In this document: piece by piece, positions 16,607 to 26,269 of the stretch
Layout: the number at the start of each line of letters is the position of its first letter
Numbering within the stretch: position 1 is the first letter of the stretch
Assembly (NCBI GenBank): GCA_022843625.1
Contig: JALHNH010000013.1
Span: 62,001 to 126,000, forward strand
DNA from: Bryobacter sp.
GTDB taxonomy: Bacteria > Acidobacteriota > Terriglobia > Bryobacterales > Bryobacteraceae
DNA length: 64,000 nucleotides
Direction of reading: 5' to 3'
Position numbers and translations under genes: made by a program
The notes under the pieces: generated by a model
Told to the model about the DNA's origin: nothing
The model's input: the letters and a program-made list of their open reading frames with translations, nothing else
The model's database searches: none

Positions 16607-19600
16607 ATGAAAAAAATGCGACTGAGTCTTTCTCTCTCGCTGATCACCCTTCTGATGTTTAACAGCATCACTTGGGCACAAAGCGCATATGGCAACCTAC
16701 GCGGTAGCGTAGTCGACACGGCTGGCGCTTCCATCGCCAACGCCAAAGTAACTCTTTTAGAAGAATCTACCGGAGTCACCCGCTCCGCTGTTTCCAGTTC
16801 CGCTGGCGAATACAACTTCGTCAACATCAACCCCAACACCTACACCGTAATCGTCGAGCAGTCCGGCTTCAAGAAGGTCGAACGCAAAGGAATTATCGTT
16901 GGCACGCAGCAATCTGTCACCGCCGACATCAAGCTGGACGTAGGCGATGTCACTCAGTCCATCATGGTCACAGAAGAGTCTCCGCTTCTGGAAACCGCAT
17001 CCGCCTCACAGGGTCAGGTTGTAGACCGTCAGAAGCTGATCGACCTTCCCAACCTCGGTCGCAACCCCTTCATGATGAGCCGCCTCACTCCCACGGTCGT
17101 CCAGGTCGGCAACCCCGCCTACAACCGCATGCAGGACCAAAGCGGATCTTCACAGATCATCATCAATGGTGGTCCGATCCGCGGTAACAATTACCTCGTT
17201 GACGGTATCCCGATCACTGACTTCGCCAACCGCGCCGTCATCATCCCTTCACTCGAAGCCGTAGAAGAAGTCAAGGTGCAGTATTCTACCTACGACGCTG
17301 AAATGGGCCGCACCGGTGGTGGTATGTTCAACACCCTGCTCAAGAGCGGTGGCAACAACTATCACGGCACCCTCATGGGCTACATGCGCAACACCGAATG
17401 GATGGGCAACAACTTCTTCAACAACCGCAACAACATTCGCAGACAGCCACAGCCCAACCGCACCTACGCCGGCAGCTTCGGCGGCAAGGTCTGGATCCCG
17501 AAGATTTACGACGGCAAGAACAGAACCTTCTTCAACATCGGCTTTGAAGGTTACCGTGACACCCAGGCCGCTACCCTCGATGCCTATACCCCCACCGCTG
17601 AAGAGCGCGTCGGTAACTTCTCGGGCCGGCCCGGCACGATCATCTATGATCCCCAGTCCACTGTTGGTGGCGTCCGCACCGCCTTCCCTGGCAACATCAT
17701 TCCTGCCAACCGTATCGATCCTGTTGGTCGCAACATCGCCGCAACCTACGCTCTGCCCACCCGCACCAGCGCAGCTTACGGCGCAGCAAATGTCACTGCC
17801 GCCAGCACCCTGCCTTCCAAGGCAGACCAGAAGTTCGTCAAGTTCGACCACACCGTACTTTCCTGGTGGCGTGCCAGCTTGAGCTACATGAACTACATCT
17901 CCTCTGAGCCCGGCGAAAACAACTTCCGCAACATCAGCTCACCCGGCCAATGGTTCCTCAATCGCATCGTCGATGCCACAGCCTGGAACAACACAATCAC
18001 CCCGAATGCCACCACGGTTGTCAGCATCCGTTATGGCTTCAACCGCTTCCCCAACATCGGCACCCAGACCAGCCAGGGCTTCAATCTCGCAAGCCTCGGC
18101 TTCTCTCCCAGCTACATCCGTGATGTATCGTCACCGATCTTCCCGAACGTCGCCATGCAGAACGCCTACGGCCTCGGCACCAACAACAACTTCAACTTTG
18201 TTCACCACTCCAAGAACTTCAGCGCTCAGGTTGCCAAGTTCGTTGGCAAGCACAGCATCAAAGGTGGTGTTGACGTTCGCCGCTTGAATGTAGACGGTAT
18301 CGATCTCGGCAACAGCGCAGGTGCCTTCAGCTTCAACAACGCCTTCACCCGTTCCGGTGCCAACGCCGGCACAGGCGGTGCAGACATTGCCAGCCTCTTG
18401 CTCGGGGCTCCCGCCGGTGCCACCGGTTTTGTTGCAACCAAGCTCTTCAACTTCGCGGATTACTACGGCCTCTTCATCCAGGACGACTTCCGTGTAAGCA
18501 AGAACCTCACCCTGAATCTTGGCCTGCGCTGGGAGCGTGAAACTGGTCTTCAGGAAAAGAACAACAACCTGATCACCACCTTTGATCGCACTGCAGCCAA
18601 CCCGATTCAGACCACCAGCGGCTTCGCCTCACCGGGTGTCTTCCGCTTCTCTGGTGTCGGTGGCGCTCCCACCCAAACCAGCAACTTCTTGATGAACAAG
18701 TTCTCCCCCCGTATCGGCGCTGCCTATCAGCTCGATGCCAAAACCACCATCCGTGGCGGCTACGGCATCTTCTGGGCACCCGCCTTCGGTCTCGGTTCCC
18801 CCTTCAACAGCGAAGGCATCACTGCTAGCACCGCGCCCAACGCAGACATCGCCGGCATTCCGCAGATCAACTTGAGCAACCCCTTCCCGAACGGTCTCGA
18901 CAAGCCCGTAGGCAACAGCCTCGGTGGCCTTACCGGCATCGGCAAGACGGTTAGCGTCTACTCTCCTGCCGCCACCAGCGGTCGGGTACAGCAGTTCTCC
19001 TTTGACATCCAGCGCGAAATCGGCTTCGGTGCCGTCCTCACCGCTGGCTACTCAGGCAGCCGCTCCTCAGACATCAGCTTCACTGCTGCCGGTCTCAACG
19101 TGAACCAGCTCAATCCTTCCAACTTTGGCTTGGGCGCAGCAGCGCTCCGCGCCTCTGTTCCGAATCCTTACTTCGGACGTGGCGGCACAAACGCCGTCGC
19201 AGCTGCCAACATCGAACGCCAGCAGACACTGCGGCCCTTCCCGCAATTCGCCGGCGTCACCTTCCTGAACGACTCTTATGTCACTGCCAACTACGACGCC
19301 TTCACCGCCAAGGTTCAGAAGCGTTATAGCCACGGCCTCAACTTCCTCACCGCTTACACCTGGTCCAAGAACATGGACAATGCAGGCGGCGGTGCAGGCA
19401 ACAACCAGAACGCTGGCAATGCCGGTCCTCAGAACGTGTTTGACCTCGAAGCAGAACGTGGCCTCAGCTACTCCAATGCTCCGCAGCGTCTCACCAACTC
19501 CATCACCTACGACCTCCCCATCGGCAAGGGTCGCGCTTACTTGGGTAGTGCTGGCTATGTCCCCAACCTCCTTCTCGGTGGCTGGAGCATCAACGCCGTT

Positions 19601-20056
19601 AGCACTTTCTCCGCAGGCTTCCCCACCCAGTTCTTTATGAACGACAATCTCAACGGTCCTTTTGGTGCTGCTCGCCAGCGTCCTAATGCGACTGGTGTAG
19701 ATCCTCGGGGTACAGGTAGTTTTGGCCAGCGAATCGATGCCTGGTACAACCCGGCCGCATTTCCTCAGAATGCCAATGGTACTTCCGCGAACACCCCCGT
19801 ACTCACCTTCGGCAACGTCTCCCGCACAGTCGGTCTGCGTGGCCCCGGTCAGGTCAATTGGGATGTCTCCGTGTTCAAGAACTTCGCCATCACTGAAAAG
19901 TTCAAGGCTCAGTTCCGCGCCGAAGCTCTCAACTTCACCAACACTCCTCTCTTCCGTGCCCCCAACTCAGCCGTGGGTAACGGATCCTTTGGTCGCATCA
20001 CGCAGCAAGCCAACTTCGCCCGTATGGTCCAGTTGGGTCTCCGCTTGTTCTTCTAA
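16607..20056 (+). CDS. TonB-dependent receptor, Oar-like (paralog of the 22.8-kb receptor)
   Basis: 1149-residue outer-membrane receptor. Signal peptide to about residue 25 (NSITWAQ), then a carboxypeptidase-regulatory-like domain with GSVVDTAGASIANAKVTL (about 29-110), a plug with QDQSGSSQIIINGG, and a large barrel ending MVQLGLRLFF. Long stretches match the receptor at 22836 almost residue for residue (RGNNYL-DGIPITD, the AEMGRTGGGMFNT region, SITYDLP), so the two are recent-looking paralogs flanking the aminotransferase and SulP genes. The ligand is unknown. A hairpin without T-run follows at 20116-20150. Confidence 0.95.
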   Translation: MKKMRLSLSLSLITLLMFNSITWAQSAYGNLRGSVVDTAGASIANAKVTLLEESTGVTRSAVSSSAGEYNFVNINPNTYTVIVEQSGFKKVERKGIIVGTQQSVTADIKLDVGDVTQSIMVTEESPLLETASASQGQVVDRQKLIDLPNLGRNPFMMSRLTPTVVQVGNPAYNRMQDQSGSSQIIINGGPIRGNNYLVDGIPITDFANRAVIIPSLEAVEEVKVQYSTYDAEMGRTGGGMFNTLLKSGGNNYHGTLMGYMRNTEWMGNNFFNNRNNIRRQPQPNRTYAGSFGGKVWIPKIYDGKNRTFFNIGFEGYRDTQAATLDAYTPTAEERVGNFSGRPGTIIYDPQSTVGGVRTAFPGNIIPANRIDPVGRNIAATYALPTRTSAAYGAANVTAASTLPSKADQKFVKFDHTVLSWWRASLSYMNYISSEPGENNFRNISSPGQWFLNRIVDATAWNNTITPNATTVVSIRYGFNRFPNIGTQTSQGFNLASLGFSPSYIRDVSSPIFPNVAMQNAYGLGTNNNFNFVHHSKNFSAQVAKFVGKHSIKGGVDVRRLNVDGIDLGNSAGAFSFNNAFTRSGANAGTGGADIASLLLGAPAGATGFVATKLFNFADYYGLFIQDDFRVSKNLTLNLGLRWERETGLQEKNNNLITTFDRTAANPIQTTSGFASPGVFRFSGVGGAPTQTSNFLMNKFSPRIGAAYQLDAKTTIRGGYGIFWAPAFGLGSPFNSEGITASTAPNADIAGIPQINLSNPFPNGLDKPVGNSLGGLTGIGKTVSVYSPAATSGRVQQFSFDIQREIGFGAVLTAGYSGSRSSDISFTAAGLNVNQLNPSNFGLGAAALRASVPNPYFGRGGTNAVAAANIERQQTLRPFPQFAGVTFLNDSYVTANYDAFTAKVQKRYSHGLNFLTAYTWSKNMDNAGGGAGNNQNAGNAGPQNVFDLEAERGLSYSNAPQRLTNSITYDLPIGKGRAYLGSAGYVPNLLLGGWSINAVSTFSAGFPTQFFMNDNLNGPFGAARQRPNATGVDPRGTGSFGQRIDAWYNPAAFPQNANGTSANTPVLTFGNVSRTVGLRGPGQVNWDVSVFKNFAITEKFKAQFRAEALNFTNTPLFRAPNSAVGNGSFGRITQQANFARMVQLGLRLFF

Positions 20057-20115
20057 ACCGCAGCAATAAGGAATACCGCCTTCGTAACGGGATGCGTGAT
20101 TCCTGCCGTAAATCT

Positions 20116-20150
20116 TCGCCGGATCGCCACTTTTGTGGCGCATCCGGCGA
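20116..20150 (+). terminator. strong hairpin between receptor and aminotransferase (terminator or operator)
   Basis: Arms TCGCCGGATCGCCAC and GTGGCGcATCCGGCGA pair over 15 bp with one bulged C and a TTTT loop. No T-run follows; instead a TATAAT lies 10 bp downstream. It could be a factor-assisted terminator for the receptor or an operator for the aminotransferase promoter. Confidence 0.55.
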
Positions 20151-20160
20151 AAACGGCACA

Positions 20161-20166
20161 TATAAT
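20161..20166 (+). promoter_or_regulatory. TATAAT -10 element upstream of the aminotransferase
   Basis: Exact TATAAT 45 bp before the ATG at 20212. No good -35 is visible at 16-18 bp spacing because the hairpin occupies that place, which suggests activator dependence or overlap control. Confidence 0.45.
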
Positions 20167-20211
20167 GTATACAACCCAGTAGTAAAGCTCGAAAGGAACA
20201 GATCGAAAAAT

Positions 20212-21372
20212 ATGTCGCTCCTAAGCTCTGAAGCCCAACAGGATCTCCTCAAGCGCGGTGTCAGCCGTCGCAATTTTGGCCGCATCTCCGCACTCGTTGC
20301 CGGCGGCGCTGCCCTCCCTTTTTACAATGAAGCCGCTATGGCTCAACTCTCCATGCGTATGGATGTTCCGGCAGACGCCGTCCGCATCAACGCAAACGAA
20401 AATCCCCTTGGTCCTTGCCCCGAAGCCGTAGAAGCCATGTACGCCGTCATCAAGGGCGGCGGTCGCTACATGTACGAGAAGACATTCGAGTTCGCCAAGG
20501 TTCAGGCCGACATCGACGGTGTCAAGCCTGACTACGTCCAGCCCTTTGCTGGCTCCTCAGCCCCTCTGCATTACTCTGTAATTGCCTTCACCTCGAAGGA
20601 ACGCGGCCTCGTTACCGCAGACCCCGACTACGAAGCTGCAGCCCGCGCCGCTCAGTTCGTTGGTGCCAAGGTTACCAAGGTCAAGCTCGATGCCGCTAAT
20701 GGCTACAAGCATGACGTCAAGGCCATGCTTGTTGCAGACCCCAATGCCGGTGCATTCTACATTTGCAACCCCAACAACCCCACTGGCACCCTGACCCCCA
20801 AGAGCGACGTCGAATGGCTCATCAAGAACAAGCCGGCTGGTTCGGTTGTCATTCTTGACGAAGCCTACATGCACCTCACCGGTGCCGATTTCGGTTCTGA
20901 CTTCGTTCAACAGGATAAGGACGTTGTCATCCTCCGCACCTTCTCCAAGCTCTTCGGCATGGCCGGCCTCCGCGCCGGTGCAGCGATCGGCCGCCCCGAC
21001 CTTCTCAAGAAGCTGATGCCTTATTCATCCGGTGCGCTTCCTGTCACCGGCATGGTCGGTGCCACCGCCTCTCTCCGCGCCAAGGGCCTCGTTGAGAAGC
21101 GTCGCGCCATCATCGCAGGCACCCGCAATGACACCCTTAGCTGGTGCACCAGCAAGGGCTACACCTTTATTCCTTCGGTCTCCAACAAGTTCATGATCGA
21201 CGTGAAGATGCCTGCTCGCGCCTACATTGAAGGCATGGTCAAGGAAAAGGTTCTCGTCGGCCGCGCATGGCCCTCGATGCCCACCTTGGTCCGCGTTTCC
21301 ATCGGTCTCCCCGAGGAAATGGCCAAGTGGAAGGTTGCTCACGAAAAGGTTATGGCCACAGCCAAGGCCTAG
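20212..21372 (+). CDS. Tat-exported class I/II PLP-dependent aminotransferase (histidinol-phosphate aminotransferase-like)
   Basis: 386-residue fold-type I PLP enzyme. Visible motifs are NANENPLGPCPEA near residue 62, CNPNNPTGT, VVILDEAYMHL, and the PLP lysine in RTFSKLFGMAGLRAG, all complete, so a catalytically active transaminase is expected. The N-terminus carries a twin-arginine signal (SRRNFGRISALVAGGAALP, residues 18-36), implying export of the folded cofactor-loaded protein to the periplasm. This is unusual for transaminases. The ATG at 20212 is preferred over the open frame from 20092, which would bury the signal. It sits between two TonB receptors and before a SulP transporter. It is unlikely to be the biosynthetic HisC; the substrate is unknown. 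Confidence 0.9.
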   Translation: MSLLSSEAQQDLLKRGVSRRNFGRISALVAGGAALPFYNEAAMAQLSMRMDVPADAVRINANENPLGPCPEAVEAMYAVIKGGGRYMYEKTFEFAKVQADIDGVKPDYVQPFAGSSAPLHYSVIAFTSKERGLVTADPDYEAAARAAQFVGAKVTKVKLDAANGYKHDVKAMLVADPNAGAFYICNPNNPTGTLTPKSDVEWLIKNKPAGSVVILDEAYMHLTGADFGSDFVQQDKDVVILRTFSKLFGMAGLRAGAAIGRPDLLKKLMPYSSGALPVTGMVGATASLRAKGLVEKRRAIIAGTRNDTLSWCTSKGYTFIPSVSNKFMIDVKMPARAYIEGMVKEKVLVGRAWPSMPTLVRVSIGLPEEMAKWKVAHEKVMATAKA

Positions 21373-21391
21373 TGTTGCCGTAATGTTCTGA

Positions 21392-21426
21392 TAGAGGGCG
21401 GCTGCCGCGTCCGCTCCCGCCCTCTA
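21392..21426 (+). terminator. hairpin after the aminotransferase
   Basis: Perfect 10-bp arms TAGAGGGCGG / CCGCCCTCTA with a 15-base loop, 19 bp after the stop. A T-rich stretch follows only about 15 bases later, so it is an imperfect intrinsic terminator. Confidence 0.5.
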
Positions 21427-21460
21427 CAATTGACTCATTTGCTTTTCTTTTAGGACGACC

Positions 21461-22747
21461 TTGAAACTCCCTAAGATCGATTATTCCTGGAAACACTTCG
21501 GTGGCGATATCTTCGGTGGTGCCATTGCAGCATTGATCGCCTTGCCTTACGGCCTCGCCATGGCCACACTGATGGGCATTCCTCCGATCTACGGTCTTTT
21601 TACTTCCCTCATTTCCGCTCCCCTTACTGCACTCCTTGGCCGCAATCCAGTTCTTATCGGCGGCACCTCTACCGTAACGCTTCCTTTCATGGTTTCAGCC
21701 GTCCAGCAACAAGGCCTTGCCGGTTGCGCTAAAGTTACCCTCGTCGCCGCCGTTTTCATGATGATCTTCAGCGTTCTCAAACTTGGCCGCCATATTTCCA
21801 AAATCCCTCACACTGTTGTTTCCGGATTCTCCTGCGGCATCGGCGCCATGATGGTCATTAACCAACTCCGCACTCTTCTCGGTCTCCAAATTCCCAAAGA
21901 CGTCACCTGGCCCTCTGCCATCCCTGCCCAGATAAAGATGGTCTTCCTCTACATTGGCACCACCCACTGGTCACCACTGATCCTGGGAATTATCGTTATT
22001 GGCGGAGCCTTCCTGTTCGCTCGCATCAATAATAAATTGCCCGCACCGCTTCTCGGCGTCATTGCCGCCATTGGCGTATCCGTCCTCTTTGGCATGCACG
22101 AAAAAGAAGTAGGCCAGCTCAATCTCGATATTCCTCCCTTCATGGGATTCACCTGGAGTCCCCAGGAAGTTTTCGCCCTTGTTAACGAAGGCTTTGGCCT
22201 CGCCGTCGTCTCCAGTATCAACCTCCTCATTACCTCGCGAGTCGTCGAACACTTCCGCGGCCGTCATCGCCCCATGCGTCCCTCTGATGCCGATGGCGAA
22301 CTTGGCGCATATGGCATCGCTAACGTCGTCTGCGGTATCTTTGCCGCTCCAATGAGCGTCGGAATTCCTGCCCGCTCACTGGCAAATGTTCGCTGCGGTG
22401 GCTCAAGCCGCTTCTCAAATTTAGTCCATGCCGGCATGCTCCTGCTTTTTCTTGGGCTCGGCTCTGAGATGGTTTCTCACATCCCACTTCCCGCCCTCGC
22501 CGGCGTCACTGCCTATGTTGGCATTTGTCTCCTTGAATGGGGTACCTGGGGCCGCCTGACTCGAATGCGTCTCGTTGACTCAGGTGCCTTTTTGTCCACT
22601 GCCTTGGCCACGTTGTTGATCAATGCAGTTGTTGCCGTCGCTATCGGCTGCAGCTTTTATCTTGGGCGCTGGTTCTATGACACCGTCCTGGCGCGGCCTC
22701 GTTCGGCCGATGCGCCATCTACCAGCGCTACAGCTCTTCCACACTGA
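21461..22747 (+). CDS. SulP-family anion transporter lacking a STAS domain
   Basis: 428-residue inner-membrane protein with about 11-12 hydrophobic segments. The SulP signature begins near residue 13 (GGDIFGGAIAALIALPYGLAM), followed by IPPIYGLFTSLI and LLGRNPVLIGGTST. SulP carriers take up sulfate, bicarbonate or dicarboxylates. The protein stops shortly after the last membrane helix, with no cytoplasmic STAS domain, so its regulation differs from typical SulP. It starts with TTG behind an AGGA site at 21452-21455. It follows the aminotransferase by 88 bp across a hairpin. Confidence 0.88.
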   Translation: MKLPKIDYSWKHFGGDIFGGAIAALIALPYGLAMATLMGIPPIYGLFTSLISAPLTALLGRNPVLIGGTSTVTLPFMVSAVQQQGLAGCAKVTLVAAVFMMIFSVLKLGRHISKIPHTVVSGFSCGIGAMMVINQLRTLLGLQIPKDVTWPSAIPAQIKMVFLYIGTTHWSPLILGIIVIGGAFLFARINNKLPAPLLGVIAAIGVSVLFGMHEKEVGQLNLDIPPFMGFTWSPQEVFALVNEGFGLAVVSSINLLITSRVVEHFRGRHRPMRPSDADGELGAYGIANVVCGIFAAPMSVGIPARSLANVRCGGSSRFSNLVHAGMLLLFLGLGSEMVSHIPLPALAGVTAYVGICLLEWGTWGRLTRMRLVDSGAFLSTALATLLINAVVAVAIGCSFYLGRWFYDTVLARPRSADAPSTSATALPH

Positions 22748-22766
22748 TCCCGGCAATACCGGGATC
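22746..22766 (+). terminator. short hairpin at the SulP stop codon
   Basis: GATCCCGG / CCGGGATC with a 5-base loop begins within the stop codon. There is no T-run. A weak terminator or mRNA 3'-end stabiliser is possible. Confidence 0.4.
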
Positions 22767-22835
22767 CTTCACGAACCTCACGCTCAACGTCCTGAGCAAC
22801 CCAGAACAAATCAATAATCTCGAAAGAGGTGTGTC

Positions 22836-25800
22836 ATGCGCCATCGCGTAACTGCACTCCCGTTTTTTCTGTTTTGTTTTGCCACGATGCTTCCTGCTCA
22901 GTCGTACCAGGGCGGACTTCGCGGCAGTGTCAAGGACCCCGCCGGTGCCGCCGTCGCCATCGCCAAAATCACCCTTAAAGACGAAGCCACCAACACCACC
23001 CGCGCCACCCTCACCAACGATCTCGGTGAGTTTGTCTTTCAGAGTGTCAACCCTGCCACTTACTCAGTGATCATTGAATCTCCAGGCTTCACTCGCCTCG
23101 ATCGTACCGGCGTCATTATCGCTACCCAAACCTTCCTCACCCTCGACTTCAAACTGAGCGTCGGCGAAGTCACCCAGTCCATCAATGTCACCGAAGAAGT
23201 CCCCCTCATGGAAACGGCCAACGCCTCGACAGGCCAGGTCATCGACGCTCAAAAGATGACCGACCTTCCCAACCTCGGCCGCAACCCCTTCATGTTCGCC
23301 AAGCTCGCCCCTAACGTAGTCCAGGCTGGCGACCCCCGCTTCAACCGCATGCAGGATCAAAGCGGCAGCTCAGCCATCTCCATCGCTGGCGGTCCCATCC
23401 GTGGCAACAACTACCTCCTCGACGGCGTACCCATCACCGACTCCACCAACCGTGCAGTCATCATCCCCACGATGGAAGCCGTCATGGAAGTCAAAATCCA
23501 GGCCTCCACCTTCGACGCCGAAGTCGGCCGCACCGGAGGCGGCATGTTCAACACCTTCCTCAAAAGCGGTTCCAATCAGATCCATGGCTCCTTGATGGGC
23601 TACCTGCGCGAGAAGCAATTCCTGGCCAACAGCTACTTCAATAACCGCAACGGCATTGCCCGTCCCGATCAGCCTTTCCGTAACTTCGGGGGCTCCATCG
23701 GTGGCCCGGTCGTGATCCCCAAAATCTACAATGGCCGCAACAAATCCTTCTGGTTTATCTCGCAGGAGGCCTACCGGCAAAAGTCCGGTCTCTCGCGAGA
23801 ACTGGCAACCCCCACCGAGCTTGAGCGCAACGGCAACTTCTCAAGATCGCTCGATCGAAACGGCCGCCCATACGCCATCTTCGACCCCCTCACCAGCCGT
23901 CTCGAAGCCAACGGCACGGTTACCCGCACACCCTTTGAAAATGGAATCATCCCTGCATCCCGTCTCAATCCGATCGGCCTCAGGCTCGCCAGTTTTTATC
24001 CCAATCCCACACGCGCCGCCAATTACTTTGGAGACACAGCTTATCTCGGCAACGACGTCCTTGTGGACCGTGCCGATCAGTACACAGCCAAGTTCGATCA
24101 CGAGTTTTTCCCCTGGTGGAAGGCGAATCTTTCTTACCTCCACTACAAGAGCCGCGAGCCTTCCGGCAACCTTTTCAACAACGTGGCGGGCAACAGCCCC
24201 TCACTGCTTTTCCGCAAAGTCGATTCGACACAAACTAACCACACCATAACCCCCAACGCTACAACTGTCCTGAGCTTCCGTTATGGCTTCAATCGTTTCC
24301 CCAACGCCACCATCTATGAAAGCGAAGGCTTTAACGTAGCCTCTCTCGGCTTCCCAACGTCCCTGGTTTCGCAACTGCCCTCGCAGCGCTTCCCCAGCAT
24401 CGGCATGCAGACCTTCCAGACCTTCGGATCCGGCGGTGGCACCCAAAGCGTATTCCACTCCCGTAACGCTCTGGGCTCCATCGCGAAGTTCATGGGCCGG
24501 CACAGCTTCAAAGCTGGCTACGACTACCGTGTTCTCAACATCGACTTCATCAACTTCGCCGCTGCCGGTGCCTACAGCTTCAACGACACCTTCACCCGGC
24601 GTGACCCCAATCGCGGCAACGATGGCACCGGCTCAGACCTCGCCAGCCTCCTCCTCGGCTATCCAGCCAGCGGCAACGTCACCCTCAACACCAAGTACTA
24701 CCAATACGTGAAATACCATGGCTTTTACTTTCACGATGACTTCCGCGTCAACTCCAAGCTCACTCTCAATCTCGGCCTTCGCTACGAATATGAAACGGGC
24801 TTACGCGAACGCAACAACAACCTCATCGTAGGCTTTGATCCCACCATCGCCAATCCGATCGGGCAGGGAGCCAAAGGTGCCCTGCAATACGCAGGCGTCG
24901 GTGGCGCTCCTACTGAGTGCTGCTCCCCATCGACAAAGAAGTTCGCCCCACGCTTCGGCATCGCCTATCAGGTCAACCCCAAAACCACGATCCGCGGCGG
25001 TTATGGCATCTTCTGGGCACCGGTCAGCTACGGCGGTTTCTCAAGCCTCGGCTACAGCCAGCAGACCGACTATGTTGGCTCTTTCGACGGTGGCCAAACT
25101 CCCTCCGGCTCACTCAGTAACCCCTTCCCGAGCGGCCTCACCAAGCCCATCGGCAACAGCCTGGGTCTTCTTGCCGGCATCGGCCAAACCCTTAGCTACA
25201 TGAACCCTGAAGCTGGTTCCACGGCCGTTCACCAGATTGCTTTTGATGTTCAGCGCCAAATGCCCGGTGGCGTCGTGATGGCCATTGGTTACGTCGGTTC
25301 GCGCACCACCAACCTCATCCTCGGCTCGGGTGCCGTGAACATGAACCAGCTCACTACCGACAAATTCTCCCTCGGCGCATCCCTCCTGCAGAACGTCCCC
25401 AACCCCTTCTTCAACAACGGCGGACAGAACATCATTGGTTCAGCCAATGTCCAGCGCCTACAGTTGCTTCGCCCTCATCCCCAATTCTCAGCTGTCAACA
25501 TGAGCTTCAACAACTCAAACGACGCCCTCTACGATTCGATGGTGATCAAGGCCCAGAAGCGCTTTGCCTCTGGCCTCAGCTTCCTCTCTTCCTGGACCTG
25601 GTCTCGCAACAAGGACGCCAGCTTCGGCTCCAGTAACTTCTTCACATCGATCCCCGGCAGTGCCCAGAATAGTTACAACCTCGACGCCGAATACGGCCTC
25701 AGCACCAGCCACACCCCACACGCAGTTAAGGGCAGCATCACCTACGATCTCCCCTTCGGCAAGAACAAAGCCTTCCTCTCTCAGGGCGCCCTCCTCAACC

Positions 25801-26264
25801 AGTTGGTGGGCGGTTGGCAGATCAATTCCGTCTACATGTTCCAGACGGGCTTCCCGCTCTCGGTCTTCCAGAACCAGAACTTCAACTCCGTCTTCGGCAA
25901 CGGCCTGATGCGTCCCAATGCAGCCGGCTTTGCTCCCGAAACCACGGGCCGCCTTCAGGACCGACTCGACAACTACCTAAACCCTGTTGCCTTTACAACG
26001 GCCCCCCAATTTACCTTCGGCAACGTTGCAAGAACGCTTGCCTACCGCAGCCCCGGCACTATCAACTGGGACATGTCCCTCAACAAGACCTTTACCGTGA
26101 TGGAACGCTTCAAGGGGCAGTTTCGCGCCGAGGCGACCAACGCCTTCAACACTCCCCAGTTCAACGGGCCCAACACTGCCTTCGGTAACGTAAACTTTGG
26201 CCGCATTACCCAGCAAGCCAACTTCCCCCGCTACATCCAGATCGGAGTCCGCGTCACCTATTAA
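22836..26264 (+). CDS. TonB-dependent receptor, Oar-like (paralog of the 16.6-kb receptor)
   Basis: 1142-residue outer-membrane receptor. Signal peptide ends near MLPAQS, followed by a regulatory-like domain (GSVKDPAGAAVAIAKITL), a plug with QDQSGSSAISIAGGPIRGNN, and a barrel ending RYIQIGVRVTY. It has a strong ribosome site (AAAGAGGTG, 22822-22830). It parallels the receptor at 16607 through most of its length, with clusters of substitutions in predicted loop regions, as expected if ligand preference diverged. A terminator overlaps the convergent doc gene downstream. Confidence 0.95.
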   Translation: MRHRVTALPFFLFCFATMLPAQSYQGGLRGSVKDPAGAAVAIAKITLKDEATNTTRATLTNDLGEFVFQSVNPATYSVIIESPGFTRLDRTGVIIATQTFLTLDFKLSVGEVTQSINVTEEVPLMETANASTGQVIDAQKMTDLPNLGRNPFMFAKLAPNVVQAGDPRFNRMQDQSGSSAISIAGGPIRGNNYLLDGVPITDSTNRAVIIPTMEAVMEVKIQASTFDAEVGRTGGGMFNTFLKSGSNQIHGSLMGYLREKQFLANSYFNNRNGIARPDQPFRNFGGSIGGPVVIPKIYNGRNKSFWFISQEAYRQKSGLSRELATPTELERNGNFSRSLDRNGRPYAIFDPLTSRLEANGTVTRTPFENGIIPASRLNPIGLRLASFYPNPTRAANYFGDTAYLGNDVLVDRADQYTAKFDHEFFPWWKANLSYLHYKSREPSGNLFNNVAGNSPSLLFRKVDSTQTNHTITPNATTVLSFRYGFNRFPNATIYESEGFNVASLGFPTSLVSQLPSQRFPSIGMQTFQTFGSGGGTQSVFHSRNALGSIAKFMGRHSFKAGYDYRVLNIDFINFAAAGAYSFNDTFTRRDPNRGNDGTGSDLASLLLGYPASGNVTLNTKYYQYVKYHGFYFHDDFRVNSKLTLNLGLRYEYETGLRERNNNLIVGFDPTIANPIGQGAKGALQYAGVGGAPTECCSPSTKKFAPRFGIAYQVNPKTTIRGGYGIFWAPVSYGGFSSLGYSQQTDYVGSFDGGQTPSGSLSNPFPSGLTKPIGNSLGLLAGIGQTLSYMNPEAGSTAVHQIAFDVQRQMPGGVVMAIGYVGSRTTNLILGSGAVNMNQLTTDKFSLGASLLQNVPNPFFNNGGQNIIGSANVQRLQLLRPHPQFSAVNMSFNNSNDALYDSMVIKAQKRFASGLSFLSSWTWSRNKDASFGSSNFFTSIPGSAQNSYNLDAEYGLSTSHTPHAVKGSITYDLPFGKNKAFLSQGALLNQLVGGWQINSVYMFQTGFPLSVFQNQNFNSVFGNGLMRPNAAGFAPETTGRLQDRLDNYLNPVAFTTAPQFTFGNVARTLAYRSPGTINWDMSLNKTFTVMERFKGQFRAEATNAFNTPQFNGPNTAFGNVNFGRITQQANFPRYIQIGVRVTY

Positions 26265-26269
26265 CCTGT

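Noticed and set aside
20212..21372. Aminotransferase as biosynthetic histidinol-phosphate aminotransferase (HisC)
   Set aside because: It carries a Tat export signal and has no histidine-biosynthesis neighbours.
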